From: Maribacter cobaltidurans
GTDB lineage: Bacteria > Bacteroidota > Bacteroidia > Flavobacteriales > Flavobacteriaceae
Length of the DNA: 64,000 bases
Assembly (NCBI RefSeq): GCF_002269385.1
Contig: NZ_CP022957.1
Coordinates: forward strand, 3,897,001-3,961,000
Direction of reading: 5' to 3'
The number at the start of each line of letters is the position of its first letter. The first letter of the stretch is position 1. Under the pieces are notes generated by a model, which was not told the DNA's origin, searched no databases, and saw nothing but the letters and a program-made list of their open reading frames with translations. Of this stretch, positions 15,567-23,733 are shown in pieces. A program made the translations under genes and the position numbers.

Positions 15567-17177
15567 CTATATCTTTGTGACGTCCACATAAAAATTAGGA
15601 TCCACCTCAATTGACGTACCTTTTTTAATAGACAGCTGTTGCCAATTGGATGATGGAGTTATCCACTTAGGTTCCTTGTCCAAGAAAATCCTTAAAGGCA
15701 TGTTGAAACCTTCTACTACTTTTTGATACCGGTATTTTAACAATCCGCCATCTATTTGATATTCAAACACGGGAATATCTGTTGTCCTTAAGTATTGGTT
15801 GAAGAAGGGTCTAAAATCTCCCCCCATTTGAACACTCAAATAATGCTCAATTTGGTCCGATGTTATGGTTTCATGATAAAACTCCTTGTTCAAACCTCGT
15901 AGGGTAGCCCGCCATTTTTCATCATCGTTCATAACTTGTCTCAACGTGTGCAACATATTGGCGCCCTTGTTGTACATATCCCCAGACCCCGCTTTATTTA
16001 CGGCATAAGGCCCAATAAGTGGCCTGTCGTTTCTAATATTTTTCCGGATACCCAATAAATATTCCGATGCCGCCTCCTTACCATAGTAATATTCAATAAA
16101 AAGACTTTCGGAGTACATGGTAAATCCTTCGTGTACCCACATATCAGCAATATCCTTATAGGTGATGTTATTGGCGAACCATTCGTGTCCAGCTTCATGG
16201 ATGATGATATAGTCAAACTTCAATCCCCATCCGGTACCTGATAAATCCCGACCTAAATAACCATTTCCGTACTGATTGCCATAGGTTACGGAACTTTGGT
16301 GCTCCATTCCCAAATAGGGTACTTCAACCAGTTTAAAGGAGTCCTCGTAAAAAGGGTAGGGCCCAAACCAGTGTTCAAAGGCTTCCATCATTTTTGGAGC
16401 TTGCTTGAACTGTTCCTTGGCTTTTTCCAAGTTATCCCGTAGTACGTAGTAATCCATGTCCAGTAAGCCTTTTTCTCCTTCATAGGTTTCTCCAAAATGG
16501 ACATAATCGCCTATGTTTACATTTACCCCATAGTTGTTTATGGGATTGGAGACGAACCAGTGATAGGTATTTGTATCCTTGTCCACTTTACGTAATCTTC
16601 CGTTGGATACGTCCATGAGGCCCTTGGGTACCTTTACGCTTATGAGCATGCTATCCACTTCATCGTACATATGGTCCTTGTTGGGCCACCAAACACTGGC
16701 TCCAAGTCCCTGACAAGAGGTCGCTACAAAATCGTTTCCGTTTTTATCCTCTTTCCAAGAAAAACCACCATCCCAAGGAGCTCTAACCGCTTCTTTGGGA
16801 TGCCCGGAATAATGCACGACGATTTCATTGTAATCACCATTTTTTTGAGTTTTTTCTAGTTTTACGAAATGGGCATTGCCATTGGTTTTGAACTCCAGAT
16901 TCTCACCGTCCTGAGTAATTTTTTCTATAACTAATGGCGGTTGAAGGTCCACTTGTAATACCTGGTTTGCATCCAAAACTTTGTAGCGAATGGTATTGGT
17001 ACCGGAAATAAATTTATCATCCGGTTTAACCTCAATATCCAAATGATAGTAATTGAGGTCCCACCAGGCGCGTTCTGGAGTTATGCTGCCTCTAAGGGTA
17101 TCCTGCTGCGTGAATTCTTGTGCATTAGAAAATTGAAAAAATAGTAGGAAAGCAAATAGAAGAAGGAGCTTATTCAT
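15567..17177 (-). CDS. Secreted M1-family zinc metallopeptidase
   Basis: The 536-residue product has a signal peptide ending near FSNAQ (about 20). It has the M1 aminopeptidase N-terminal beta domain (ERAWWDLNYYHLDIEV) and the catalytic HEAGH motif (H327, E328, H331) with the third zinc ligand E350 in WVHEGF, exactly the M1 spacing HExxH-x18-E. The upstream YLGMEHQSSVTYG fits the exopeptidase G-x-M-E-N loop, here with His in place of Asn. The C-terminal ERAP-like domain is absent, consistent with short Bacteroidota M1 enzymes. Start is the ATG at 17177 rather than the TTG at 17183. It is the last gene of a long minus-strand run. Confidence 0.88.
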   Translation of the reverse strand: MNKLLLLFAFLLFFQFSNAQEFTQQDTLRGSITPERAWWDLNYYHLDIEVKPDDKFISGTNTIRYKVLDANQVLQVDLQPPLVIEKITQDGENLEFKTNGNAHFVKLEKTQKNGDYNEIVVHYSGHPKEAVRAPWDGGFSWKEDKNGNDFVATSCQGLGASVWWPNKDHMYDEVDSMLISVKVPKGLMDVSNGRLRKVDKDTNTYHWFVSNPINNYGVNVNIGDYVHFGETYEGEKGLLDMDYYVLRDNLEKAKEQFKQAPKMMEAFEHWFGPYPFYEDSFKLVEVPYLGMEHQSSVTYGNQYGNGYLGRDLSGTGWGLKFDYIIIHEAGHEWFANNITYKDIADMWVHEGFTMYSESLFIEYYYGKEAASEYLLGIRKNIRNDRPLIGPYAVNKAGSGDMYNKGANMLHTLRQVMNDDEKWRATLRGLNKEFYHETITSDQIEHYLSVQMGGDFRPFFNQYLRTTDIPVFEYQIDGGLLKYRYQKVVEGFNMPLRIFLDKEPKWITPSSNWQQLSIKKGTSIEVDPNFYVDVTKI

Positions 17178-17188
17178 GAACAATAATG

Positions 17189-17296
17189 TTATTTTAATCT
17201 TTTTCTCAAAAATTTAATCAAAAGGACAACTAGAACTACAATCAGCACCAATAAAAAAGTCTGCCAAAGAAATAAGGGTATACTAAAATCTTCCAT
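17189..17296 (-). CDS. Small single-pass membrane peptide, 35 aa
   Basis: This short ORF runs from ATG at 17296 to TAA at 17189. It encodes MEDFSIPLFLWQ, then a very hydrophobic segment (TFLLVLIVVLVVLLIKF), then a basic tail LRKRLK. A short acidic N-terminus, one TM helix and a positive C-terminus fit a real small membrane protein with the tail in the cytoplasm. It sits in the same direction, 30 bases after the M28 peptidase and 11 bases before the M1 peptidase, so it is translated within their transcript. Function is unknown; modulation of a membrane partner is a guess. Confidence 0.6.
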   Translation of the reverse strand: MEDFSIPLFLWQTFLLVLIVVLVVLLIKFLRKRLK

Positions 17297-17326
17297 ATCT
17301 AAATTATTTAAAGCTGATTTTAATAC

Positions 17327-18670
17327 CTATCTAAAAATTCCGTTTGGAAACACGACCGGACTTTCAAATCCGTCTTTTCCTACCGCGGACACACCAAAGA
17401 AAAAATTATCGATAACGATACCTTCCAAAGTGAATTCGGTCACATCCCCTACAAACCTGCTATGGTCCCAAGTAGGTGAGGTCGTATCTCTCCAATAAAT
17501 TTTATATCCTGCGGCGCCATCCACCTTACTCCACTGAAACTTGGCAGAAGGCTGAACGATACCACCAATTTTCACCTCTATAGGTGCTGGTGGTGCCCAA
17601 GCCAGAGAGGCGAGATTAATGGCATTCACTGCCGTAAGCTTGGCTGCATAGTCAAAATTGACATGTTCCAAAACATCACCATATGCAATACCGTCTTCTA
17701 CCCGAATATCCTGATGTTGTTGGGTATAGTTTTCGTGGGCCTCCATGATTCGTATTCCCGCAAAACCGGCATCGTTAAAAGGTCTGTGATGTCCTCCGCG
17801 GCCAAAACGGTCCAAACGATAGATCATCATGGGGTTCATTTCGGGCATATAGGTCTTTACATTCTTATGCACATATCTGGCCAATTGTCTTGAAATACCA
17901 TCTACCTCGCCTCCATAAAACCGTCTTGCCCTGCGTTGCTCTTCCGTTTCATTGGGAGGAACTGGTTCGGAAAAAATCCGAAAATCAACATTGCTAACTA
18001 TTCCGTCGACTCCCTTGATGTTACCAATCATGTCATTATTGAAAATACCAATGATTTCCCATCCCTGATCTTTGGCGTATTGGGCAACACCACCACCGCC
18101 AAACAAGCCCTGTTCTTCACCAGATAGTCCCATATAGATAATACTGTTTTCGAAGGTGTACTTCGAAAGTACCCGCGCGGCCTCCAAGGTTCCGGCCATA
18201 CCACTGGCATTGTCATTTGCCCCCGGAGAATCGTCCGTAAAATTGGTAGGGTCGCTCACCCGGCTGTCAATATCGCCGCTCATAATGATGTATCTATTGG
18301 GATATTTGCTTCCTTTTTGAATGGCCAGGACATTCACGACTTCCACATCATGCACTATTCGTTGATTGGCGCCCTTTTTGACCAGGTCTTTTTGATAAAA
18401 TACGTTCAAACAACCGTTACAGGCATCCGATGTCTTTTCAAATTCGGATTTTATCCAGCGTCTTGCCGCACCTATGCCACGGGTTTGCGAAACCGTATCA
18501 CTTAGCGTATGTCGTGTGCCAAAATTGGCCAATTTGGTGATATCGTTTTCTATTCGTTCCGCAGAGACGGCATCGATAATATCATAGATGCGTTGGTCCG
18601 TTTGAGCTGATAATGTAAGGGTTATGGTCAAAAGACCCAGAAGTAGCCATTTTTTCATATTTAGTTTCAT
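17327..18670 (-). CDS. Secreted M28-family zinc peptidase
   Basis: The 447-residue product has a signal peptide (LTITLTLSAQ, cleaved near 23). Peptidase M28 motifs are DDSPGANDNASGMAG (about 147-161, metal ligand D plus catalytic region), GLSGEEQGLFGGGG (catalytic Glu-Glu), FNNDMIGN and the late RPFNDAGFAGIR, with the His ligand in the preceding HHRP. The last 90 residues (PPAPIEVKIGGI to the end) form a fibronectin-III-like domain. It probably acts as a periplasmic or secreted aminopeptidase. It lies 27 bases after the MFS gene and upstream of the small membrane peptide and M1 peptidase, making a peptide-degradation tail to the operon. Confidence 0.85.
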   Translation of the reverse strand: MKLNMKKWLLLGLLTITLTLSAQTDQRIYDIIDAVSAERIENDITKLANFGTRHTLSDTVSQTRGIGAARRWIKSEFEKTSDACNGCLNVFYQKDLVKKGANQRIVHDVEVVNVLAIQKGSKYPNRYIIMSGDIDSRVSDPTNFTDDSPGANDNASGMAGTLEAARVLSKYTFENSIIYMGLSGEEQGLFGGGGVAQYAKDQGWEIIGIFNNDMIGNIKGVDGIVSNVDFRIFSEPVPPNETEEQRRARRFYGGEVDGISRQLARYVHKNVKTYMPEMNPMMIYRLDRFGRGGHHRPFNDAGFAGIRIMEAHENYTQQHQDIRVEDGIAYGDVLEHVNFDYAAKLTAVNAINLASLAWAPPAPIEVKIGGIVQPSAKFQWSKVDGAAGYKIYWRDTTSPTWDHSRFVGDVTEFTLEGIVIDNFFFGVSAVGKDGFESPVVFPNGIFR

Positions 18671-18697
18671 TTGAAGTGTCTCTAAAAGTATTAAAAA

Positions 18698-19864
18698 TTA
18701 ATCTTTTTCAAGGTGTATCAGATGCCAAACTCCCAGCGCCGGGCCCAATGTCAATACCATGAATAAAAAGTTTGCACTTGTAATGGTCTGCAGGTAGTTT
18801 AAGAGTTGAATACTAATAATGGTAATGGCAAAGCCGATGCAGGTAGCGAGGGTAAGCGCTGTACCTTTAATTTCGCCCGTAGCCGATGCAGCCACTAGTT
18901 TTGATAGTTGTGGGGAATCTGCGGTAACGGCCAAACCCCATATACACCAGGCCGATAGGAATAGTATGGGAGGCAGCATGAAAAAAGCCGGCGATAGCAG
19001 GCAACATATGCCCGATATCGCTAGAGACGTTAAGGCTACCTTACGGCTTCCTATTTTTTCCGATATCAAACCACCCAAAGCACACGACAGTCCACCCAGG
19101 GCAATAACAATCCCCGTCCAAAGGGGTACCGAAAAGTCCATACCGGTTTTCGTATTATAATATGCAATCGCAAAGGGTGTAAAGGCCCAAAAGGCGTACA
19201 ACTCCCACATGTGTCCGAAATAGCCAAAAGCGGCCTTCTTAAAATTTACCATGCCAAATAGTTGGGGACCAATGGATAGATTTAGTTTTTTGCTAGGTTT
19301 TCTGTAGGGTCCGTTGGGAACCAGAAAATTAATTGCCAATCCGCCTATTAAGGTCATTGCCGTAGTTATTTTTATGACAGTATTCGCCTCATGGCCCCAA
19401 CTATTGGCCTTGATCAAAAATGGAAATGCCGTGCCCAAGACCAAGGCACCGACCAAATATCCTAAAGCCTTGCCCAATCCTTTTTCATAGTAATCTGCCG
19501 CAATTTTCATGCCCACGGGATAAATACCCGCAAGAAAAAAACCAGTGCCGAACCTTGTTAGAAGAATCGTCCATTTGATGATGGTTTCTTGAAGCAGTGC
19601 AAAATTGCAGAGTGCCGCCAATAGGGCACAGACCATAAATACCTTGGAAGGCGGAAACCTATCGGCTACCATCAATAGTGCAAAAAGCAGCGTGCCCAGA
19701 ATGAATCCCAATTGTACGGAGGATAATACCCAGCCGATAATTTCTTCACCCAACCCGGTTTTCAAGATTAGTTCATCGATAACCGTATTGCCGGCAAACC
19801 ATGGGGACGTACATGCAAACTGGGCAATGATTATGGTTGGAAGGATATGTGGTTTTTGTTTCAA
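18698..19864 (-). CDS. Major facilitator superfamily transporter
   Basis: The 388-residue protein has about 12 TM helices and an N-terminus typical of CynX/NimT-like MFS carriers: LPTIIIAQFACTSPWFAGNTVIDELI. The central cytoplasmic loop holds PNGPYRKPSKKLNLS. The start codon is TTG (19862-19864): no ATG lies between the upstream in-frame stop and helix 1. The gene starts 8 bases after the preceding stop, so translational coupling is likely. Substrate unknown; neighbouring trehalose and peptide genes leave sugar, peptide or anion all possible. Confidence 0.75.
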   Translation of the reverse strand: MKQKPHILPTIIIAQFACTSPWFAGNTVIDELILKTGLGEEIIGWVLSSVQLGFILGTLLFALLMVADRFPPSKVFMVCALLAALCNFALLQETIIKWTILLTRFGTGFFLAGIYPVGMKIAADYYEKGLGKALGYLVGALVLGTAFPFLIKANSWGHEANTVIKITTAMTLIGGLAINFLVPNGPYRKPSKKLNLSIGPQLFGMVNFKKAAFGYFGHMWELYAFWAFTPFAIAYYNTKTGMDFSVPLWTGIVIALGGLSCALGGLISEKIGSRKVALTSLAISGICCLLSPAFFMLPPILFLSAWCIWGLAVTADSPQLSKLVAASATGEIKGTALTLATCIGFAITIISIQLLNYLQTITSANFLFMVLTLGPALGVWHLIHLEKD

Positions 19865-19872
19865 TAGATAAG

Positions 19873-21396
19873 TTACCTAAGAAAAGTGACCTTAGCGATT
19901 TTTCCATTCTCGACCTCATAGATAGCTACGGCGTTAAAGGTGTTCCCATTGGCCGTTACTTCCTCGTGATCGATTACTTTGTTGTCGATGACCATCCTAT
20001 TCTTGATTTCGCAGTGTAGGTCTGGCGCCGATTTAAAAAATTCAGCGTATCCTTTTCGCATGGCTTCCGGCCCATTGGTAGTGAGATCTCTGGGAAAATT
20101 ATATAATTTGATATCTTGCGAATAGGTTGCCATAAAGGCATCGATATCCCTTGCATTATAAGCTTTCAATTGTTTTTCAACAACGGATTCAGGTTTTGAT
20201 TTCGTCTCTTGGTCAAAAATAAAGGTCATGCTTGAGATGCGGTCCTTTACTTCATAAAGTGCTACCTGCATTGTTATTTTTCCGTTTCCGGTCACTTTTT
20301 CATGGTCAATAACCTGATTTCCAATAACGATACGGTTTACGACTTCAACATCATACGCTTTGTTTTCTGGGGAAAGTCTGCCATAGTTTTTACGCATTTT
20401 ATCATGGCCAATATACAGGGTATCTGATGGAAAGTTACGTACCACCACATTTTCAGCATAACAATTGACAAAGGCCTCCAAATTTCCTGCATTATAGGAA
20501 TCCACCTGTTTTTGTACGATTTTATATACCGGGTCAGTACTTACAAACGCCAATTTTTGATCATCCGGACTCATGGCGAGCCTTGATATGTTAGGTATTT
20601 CCAATTTATCAAATGTACGCAGTAGTTTCCAAGAGCCATTCTTTCTGAAATCGTAACCCAACAAATTGTTTTCGTACGCCGTAAGCAAGGTTCCATTTTT
20701 TGTCCAAGTTACATCTTCAGATGCGCCAGGAAGCGTTACGATATTTTCCGTAGCCCCGGAAATAGGATGCATGGATTTTACCATGGCCGTATCATTTTCC
20801 TTAGAAATAAAACTTATAAGTGTTGTCTCGGGAATTCTATGAAGGGACCTGCCTACATTCTTTTGAACCGTGTAATTGGTTTTATCGGCAAGATTTGACA
20901 CTACCAAATCCATTCGGTCTTCAACCAAAACTGTACAGACGAGGATATGGTCGTTATACCAGACATGGTAGCCTACCTTTAAATTGGGTATAAGCTCCTT
21001 GAAAAGACCTGTATTAAAATCATACCTATATAACCTTTGTAGGCCATCATCATCAAGTCGAATTGCTGAAATATTTTTTTGGCCCAATATTTTTAAAGGT
21101 GAATATTCACCGCCATTTGGGGTGTCGTTCAGCCATGATTTTGATTCGGATTTTATATCGTAAAGGACAATATCGGTCTGTCCATTTCGGGTAGATGAAA
21201 AAAGGATTCGGTCATCATCGTAAAACGAAGGTTGGTTATCATAGCCTTCGTTATTGGAAATATTTTTAGCTTTTCCAATTTTTAAACCATCATTTTCCCA
21301 CAACAAGTCGGCTAAAAAAACCTCTGTACTGGACTGGGAATAACCATTTATCACAATGGAAAGCCAGAGGAAGGCCACAAAATAGACATGTTTCAT
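19873..21396 (-). CDS. Secreted PD40 propeller fused to two SnoaL-like domains
   Basis: The 507-residue product has a signal peptide (SIVINGYSQ, cleaved near 21). Residues about 30-285 form a TolB/PD40-type beta-propeller (YDNQPSFYDDDRILFSSTRNGQTDI, MSPDDQKLAFVSTD). Two consecutive NTF2/SnoaL-like domains follow (about 288-395 and 398-507), with the repeated features K-Q-x-x-Y-N-A-x-x-x-x-A-F, NFP and VIDHE-V-x-G-N-G/T. The two copies are clearly a tandem duplication. SnoaL-like folds bind small hydrophobic ligands or act as isomerases/hydrolases; here the activity is unknown. It lies 21 bases after the trehalose synthase gene. Confidence 0.75.
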   Translation of the reverse strand: MKHVYFVAFLWLSIVINGYSQSSTEVFLADLLWENDGLKIGKAKNISNNEGYDNQPSFYDDDRILFSSTRNGQTDIVLYDIKSESKSWLNDTPNGGEYSPLKILGQKNISAIRLDDDGLQRLYRYDFNTGLFKELIPNLKVGYHVWYNDHILVCTVLVEDRMDLVVSNLADKTNYTVQKNVGRSLHRIPETTLISFISKENDTAMVKSMHPISGATENIVTLPGASEDVTWTKNGTLLTAYENNLLGYDFRKNGSWKLLRTFDKLEIPNISRLAMSPDDQKLAFVSTDPVYKIVQKQVDSYNAGNLEAFVNCYAENVVVRNFPSDTLYIGHDKMRKNYGRLSPENKAYDVEVVNRIVIGNQVIDHEKVTGNGKITMQVALYEVKDRISSMTFIFDQETKSKPESVVEKQLKAYNARDIDAFMATYSQDIKLYNFPRDLTTNGPEAMRKGYAEFFKSAPDLHCEIKNRMVIDNKVIDHEEVTANGNTFNAVAIYEVENGKIAKVTFLR

Positions 21397-21417
21397 AAAA
21401 CAGTATTGGAACCCAAT

Positions 21418-23631
21418 TTAGTGCATGTCCGCGAACCTGCCTAAAATGTCCCTAACGTTTTTGGTGCTGTCCACAAAATACTTGGCGTGTGTCTTTTGCC
21501 GGCCTACTTTTACGGTAATGGAATCATCGGGCAATTCCTGAAACATAAATTCATCGGTCCAGTCATCGCCTATAGCAAAAACAAAGTCGTACTCATTTTC
21601 TGCAAATACACGCATGGATGCCCTTCCCTTGTTTACGTTGCTACTCTTGATTTCCATGACCTTATTTCCGTTTAGAACGCTCAAATCGTCGTTAGCAATC
21701 AAACTGGTCAATACGGTGTTCAGTTCCACGGCCCGCTTTTGTCCGAAATCGGGATCGGTATTTCTATAGTGCCATGCCAAGGAATAATTCTTTTCTTCGA
21801 TAAAACTTCCCGGGGTCCTATCCACAAAGGAATCCAATACAGGATGAATTTTCTCCATCCAATCCTTTTTGACCTTTTCCAACATTCTAAAGTCTTCGCC
21901 ATTTTGGGAAATCCAAACCCCATGTTCCACTATCATATTATATCCCTTATGCATAAACCATTTGGTAAAGGTTTCTTTGTCCCTACCACTAATCAAATAC
22001 ATATCCGTATTTTCTTGGGCGGAAATTTCATCCAATAATCGGAATAGATCCTCATCCGGACTGGCTTTCTGGGGATCTTTGTGGAATCCGGCCAAAGTTC
22101 CGTCGTAATCGAGAAAAACAAGACGTCTTTTGGCCGACTTGTATTTTTTCATGACTGTGTTCATTAAATCTACCGAAAGCCTTCTGGATATATAGGTGAG
22201 GTCCTTTTCTTTTTGATTTAATAGGGAGGTCATGAAGTCATTGGCCCATTTCTCCACATTATATCGCTCCAAGCGTTTTTGAAGAATGGAATTACGCTGT
22301 TGTTGTTCCTCTTTGGGCATATTGATGGCCTTGTCCAAGGTGTCCGCAATCTCCTCAAAGTTATTGGGGTTTATCAGGAGGGATTCGTTCATTTCATTGG
22401 CAGAACCAGCCATTTCACTCAAAATAAGTACGCCTGTCTTATCCGTTCGTGTTGCGATATACTCCTTGGCTACCAAGTTCATACCATCCCGAATAGGGGT
22501 TAACCAAGCAATATCACAGGTTGTATAGAGGTCGATAAGGTTATCAAAGGGCATAGATCTATAGAAATACCAAATCGGGGTCCAGCTTACGGTAGAAAGT
22601 TCCCCATTTATGCGTCCTACGAGCTCATCGATTTCTTTTTTCAGGAGTTGGTATTGTGGGACATTGGATCTAGAGGGAACGGCAAGGATAATCAACCGGA
22701 CTTTCTCCTTATACTGAGGGTATTTGTTTAAAAAATACTCAAAGGCATTCAAGCGCTTGGCGATTCCCTTGGTATAGTCCAATCGGTCTATGGAAAGGAA
22801 GAATTTCGCATCGGGAGTAGATTCCTTATGGGTATCCAATCTTTTTTGAAGCTCGGATTTTTGGGATTCATCGCGCTGAGCATGTTCCTTAGCTGCCTCG
22901 TTAAATTTTTTATAATCGATTCCCATGGGGAAGGAATCCACTTTTATAACCCTATCATCCAAATAAATATCATTAAAACTGACCTCAAGGCCCAAAAGTC
23001 TTCGGACCGAGCTTAAAAAGTGTCTTTCGTAATCGTAGGTGTGGAATCCGATTAAATCGGAACCCAGAAGACCTTCCAAAACTTCCATCCGCCAAGGTAG
23101 TGTCCTAAATATTTCAAAGGAAGGGAAGGGGATATGCAGGAAGAAACCAATGGACACATTGGGACGTTTTTCCCTGACCATTTGGGGTACCAGCATTAAT
23201 TGGTAATCATGGACCCAAATCACATCGTCATCTTCCGCTTTTTCTAAAATAGCATCGGCAAATTTTTGATTTACACTTTTATAGATTTCCCAGCTTTCCC
23301 ATTCAAATTCAGTGTATTCCATAAAATAATGGAACAACGGCCACACTGTTCTGTTGCTGAATCCATAGTAAAAACCGTCTACCTCTTTTTGGGTGAGTTT
23401 TACCTTGGAGGAACCATGCTCGGCCAAAGCATTGTCTATTTGTAATTCCAATTCTTCTGGTGTTTCCTCATCAGTGAGACCGCTCCAACCAATCCACAAG
23501 CTGTCTCCCCCAGAATGCACGGATTTCATGCCGGTAGCCAATCCCCCTACACTTGGTATGGCGGTAATGGATCCGTTGCTAATTTGTAATTGTACCGGTA
23601 GTCTATTTGAGATTATGATAGTTTTGGCCAT
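21418..23631 (-). CDS. Bifunctional trehalose-6-phosphate synthase/phosphatase
   Basis: The 737-residue fusion covers both steps of OtsAB trehalose synthesis: UDP-glucose plus glucose-6-phosphate to trehalose-6-phosphate, then dephosphorylation. The GT20 synthase domain is about 1-480 (IIISNRLPVQ, VGGLATGM, WVHDYQLMLVP, FFLHIPFPS, RLDYTKGI, RDGMNLVAKEY). The HAD-type phosphatase domain is about 495-737 (FLDYDGTLAG catalytic Asp pair, SGRD, GDDWTDEFMF). Start is the ATG at 23631; the longer frame adds 30 residues with no family similarity. It heads a same-strand run of six genes with gaps of 8-30 bases and is divergent from GH15. Likely stress/osmoprotectant synthesis in the cytoplasm. Confidence 0.92.
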   Translation of the reverse strand: MAKTIIISNRLPVQLQISNGSITAIPSVGGLATGMKSVHSGGDSLWIGWSGLTDEETPEELELQIDNALAEHGSSKVKLTQKEVDGFYYGFSNRTVWPLFHYFMEYTEFEWESWEIYKSVNQKFADAILEKAEDDDVIWVHDYQLMLVPQMVREKRPNVSIGFFLHIPFPSFEIFRTLPWRMEVLEGLLGSDLIGFHTYDYERHFLSSVRRLLGLEVSFNDIYLDDRVIKVDSFPMGIDYKKFNEAAKEHAQRDESQKSELQKRLDTHKESTPDAKFFLSIDRLDYTKGIAKRLNAFEYFLNKYPQYKEKVRLIILAVPSRSNVPQYQLLKKEIDELVGRINGELSTVSWTPIWYFYRSMPFDNLIDLYTTCDIAWLTPIRDGMNLVAKEYIATRTDKTGVLILSEMAGSANEMNESLLINPNNFEEIADTLDKAINMPKEEQQQRNSILQKRLERYNVEKWANDFMTSLLNQKEKDLTYISRRLSVDLMNTVMKKYKSAKRRLVFLDYDGTLAGFHKDPQKASPDEDLFRLLDEISAQENTDMYLISGRDKETFTKWFMHKGYNMIVEHGVWISQNGEDFRMLEKVKKDWMEKIHPVLDSFVDRTPGSFIEEKNYSLAWHYRNTDPDFGQKRAVELNTVLTSLIANDDLSVLNGNKVMEIKSSNVNKGRASMRVFAENEYDFVFAIGDDWTDEFMFQELPDDSITVKVGRQKTHAKYFVDSTKNVRDILGRFADMH

Positions 23632-23733
23632 AAATAGCAAGTTTTGCTTTGAAATGAATTTAATTTCTCTCAATTTCGGGAAAAAGAAGGGTAATAGCAA
23701 TTGAAAGCTTAAATGAATCAAGATTTTTATTGA

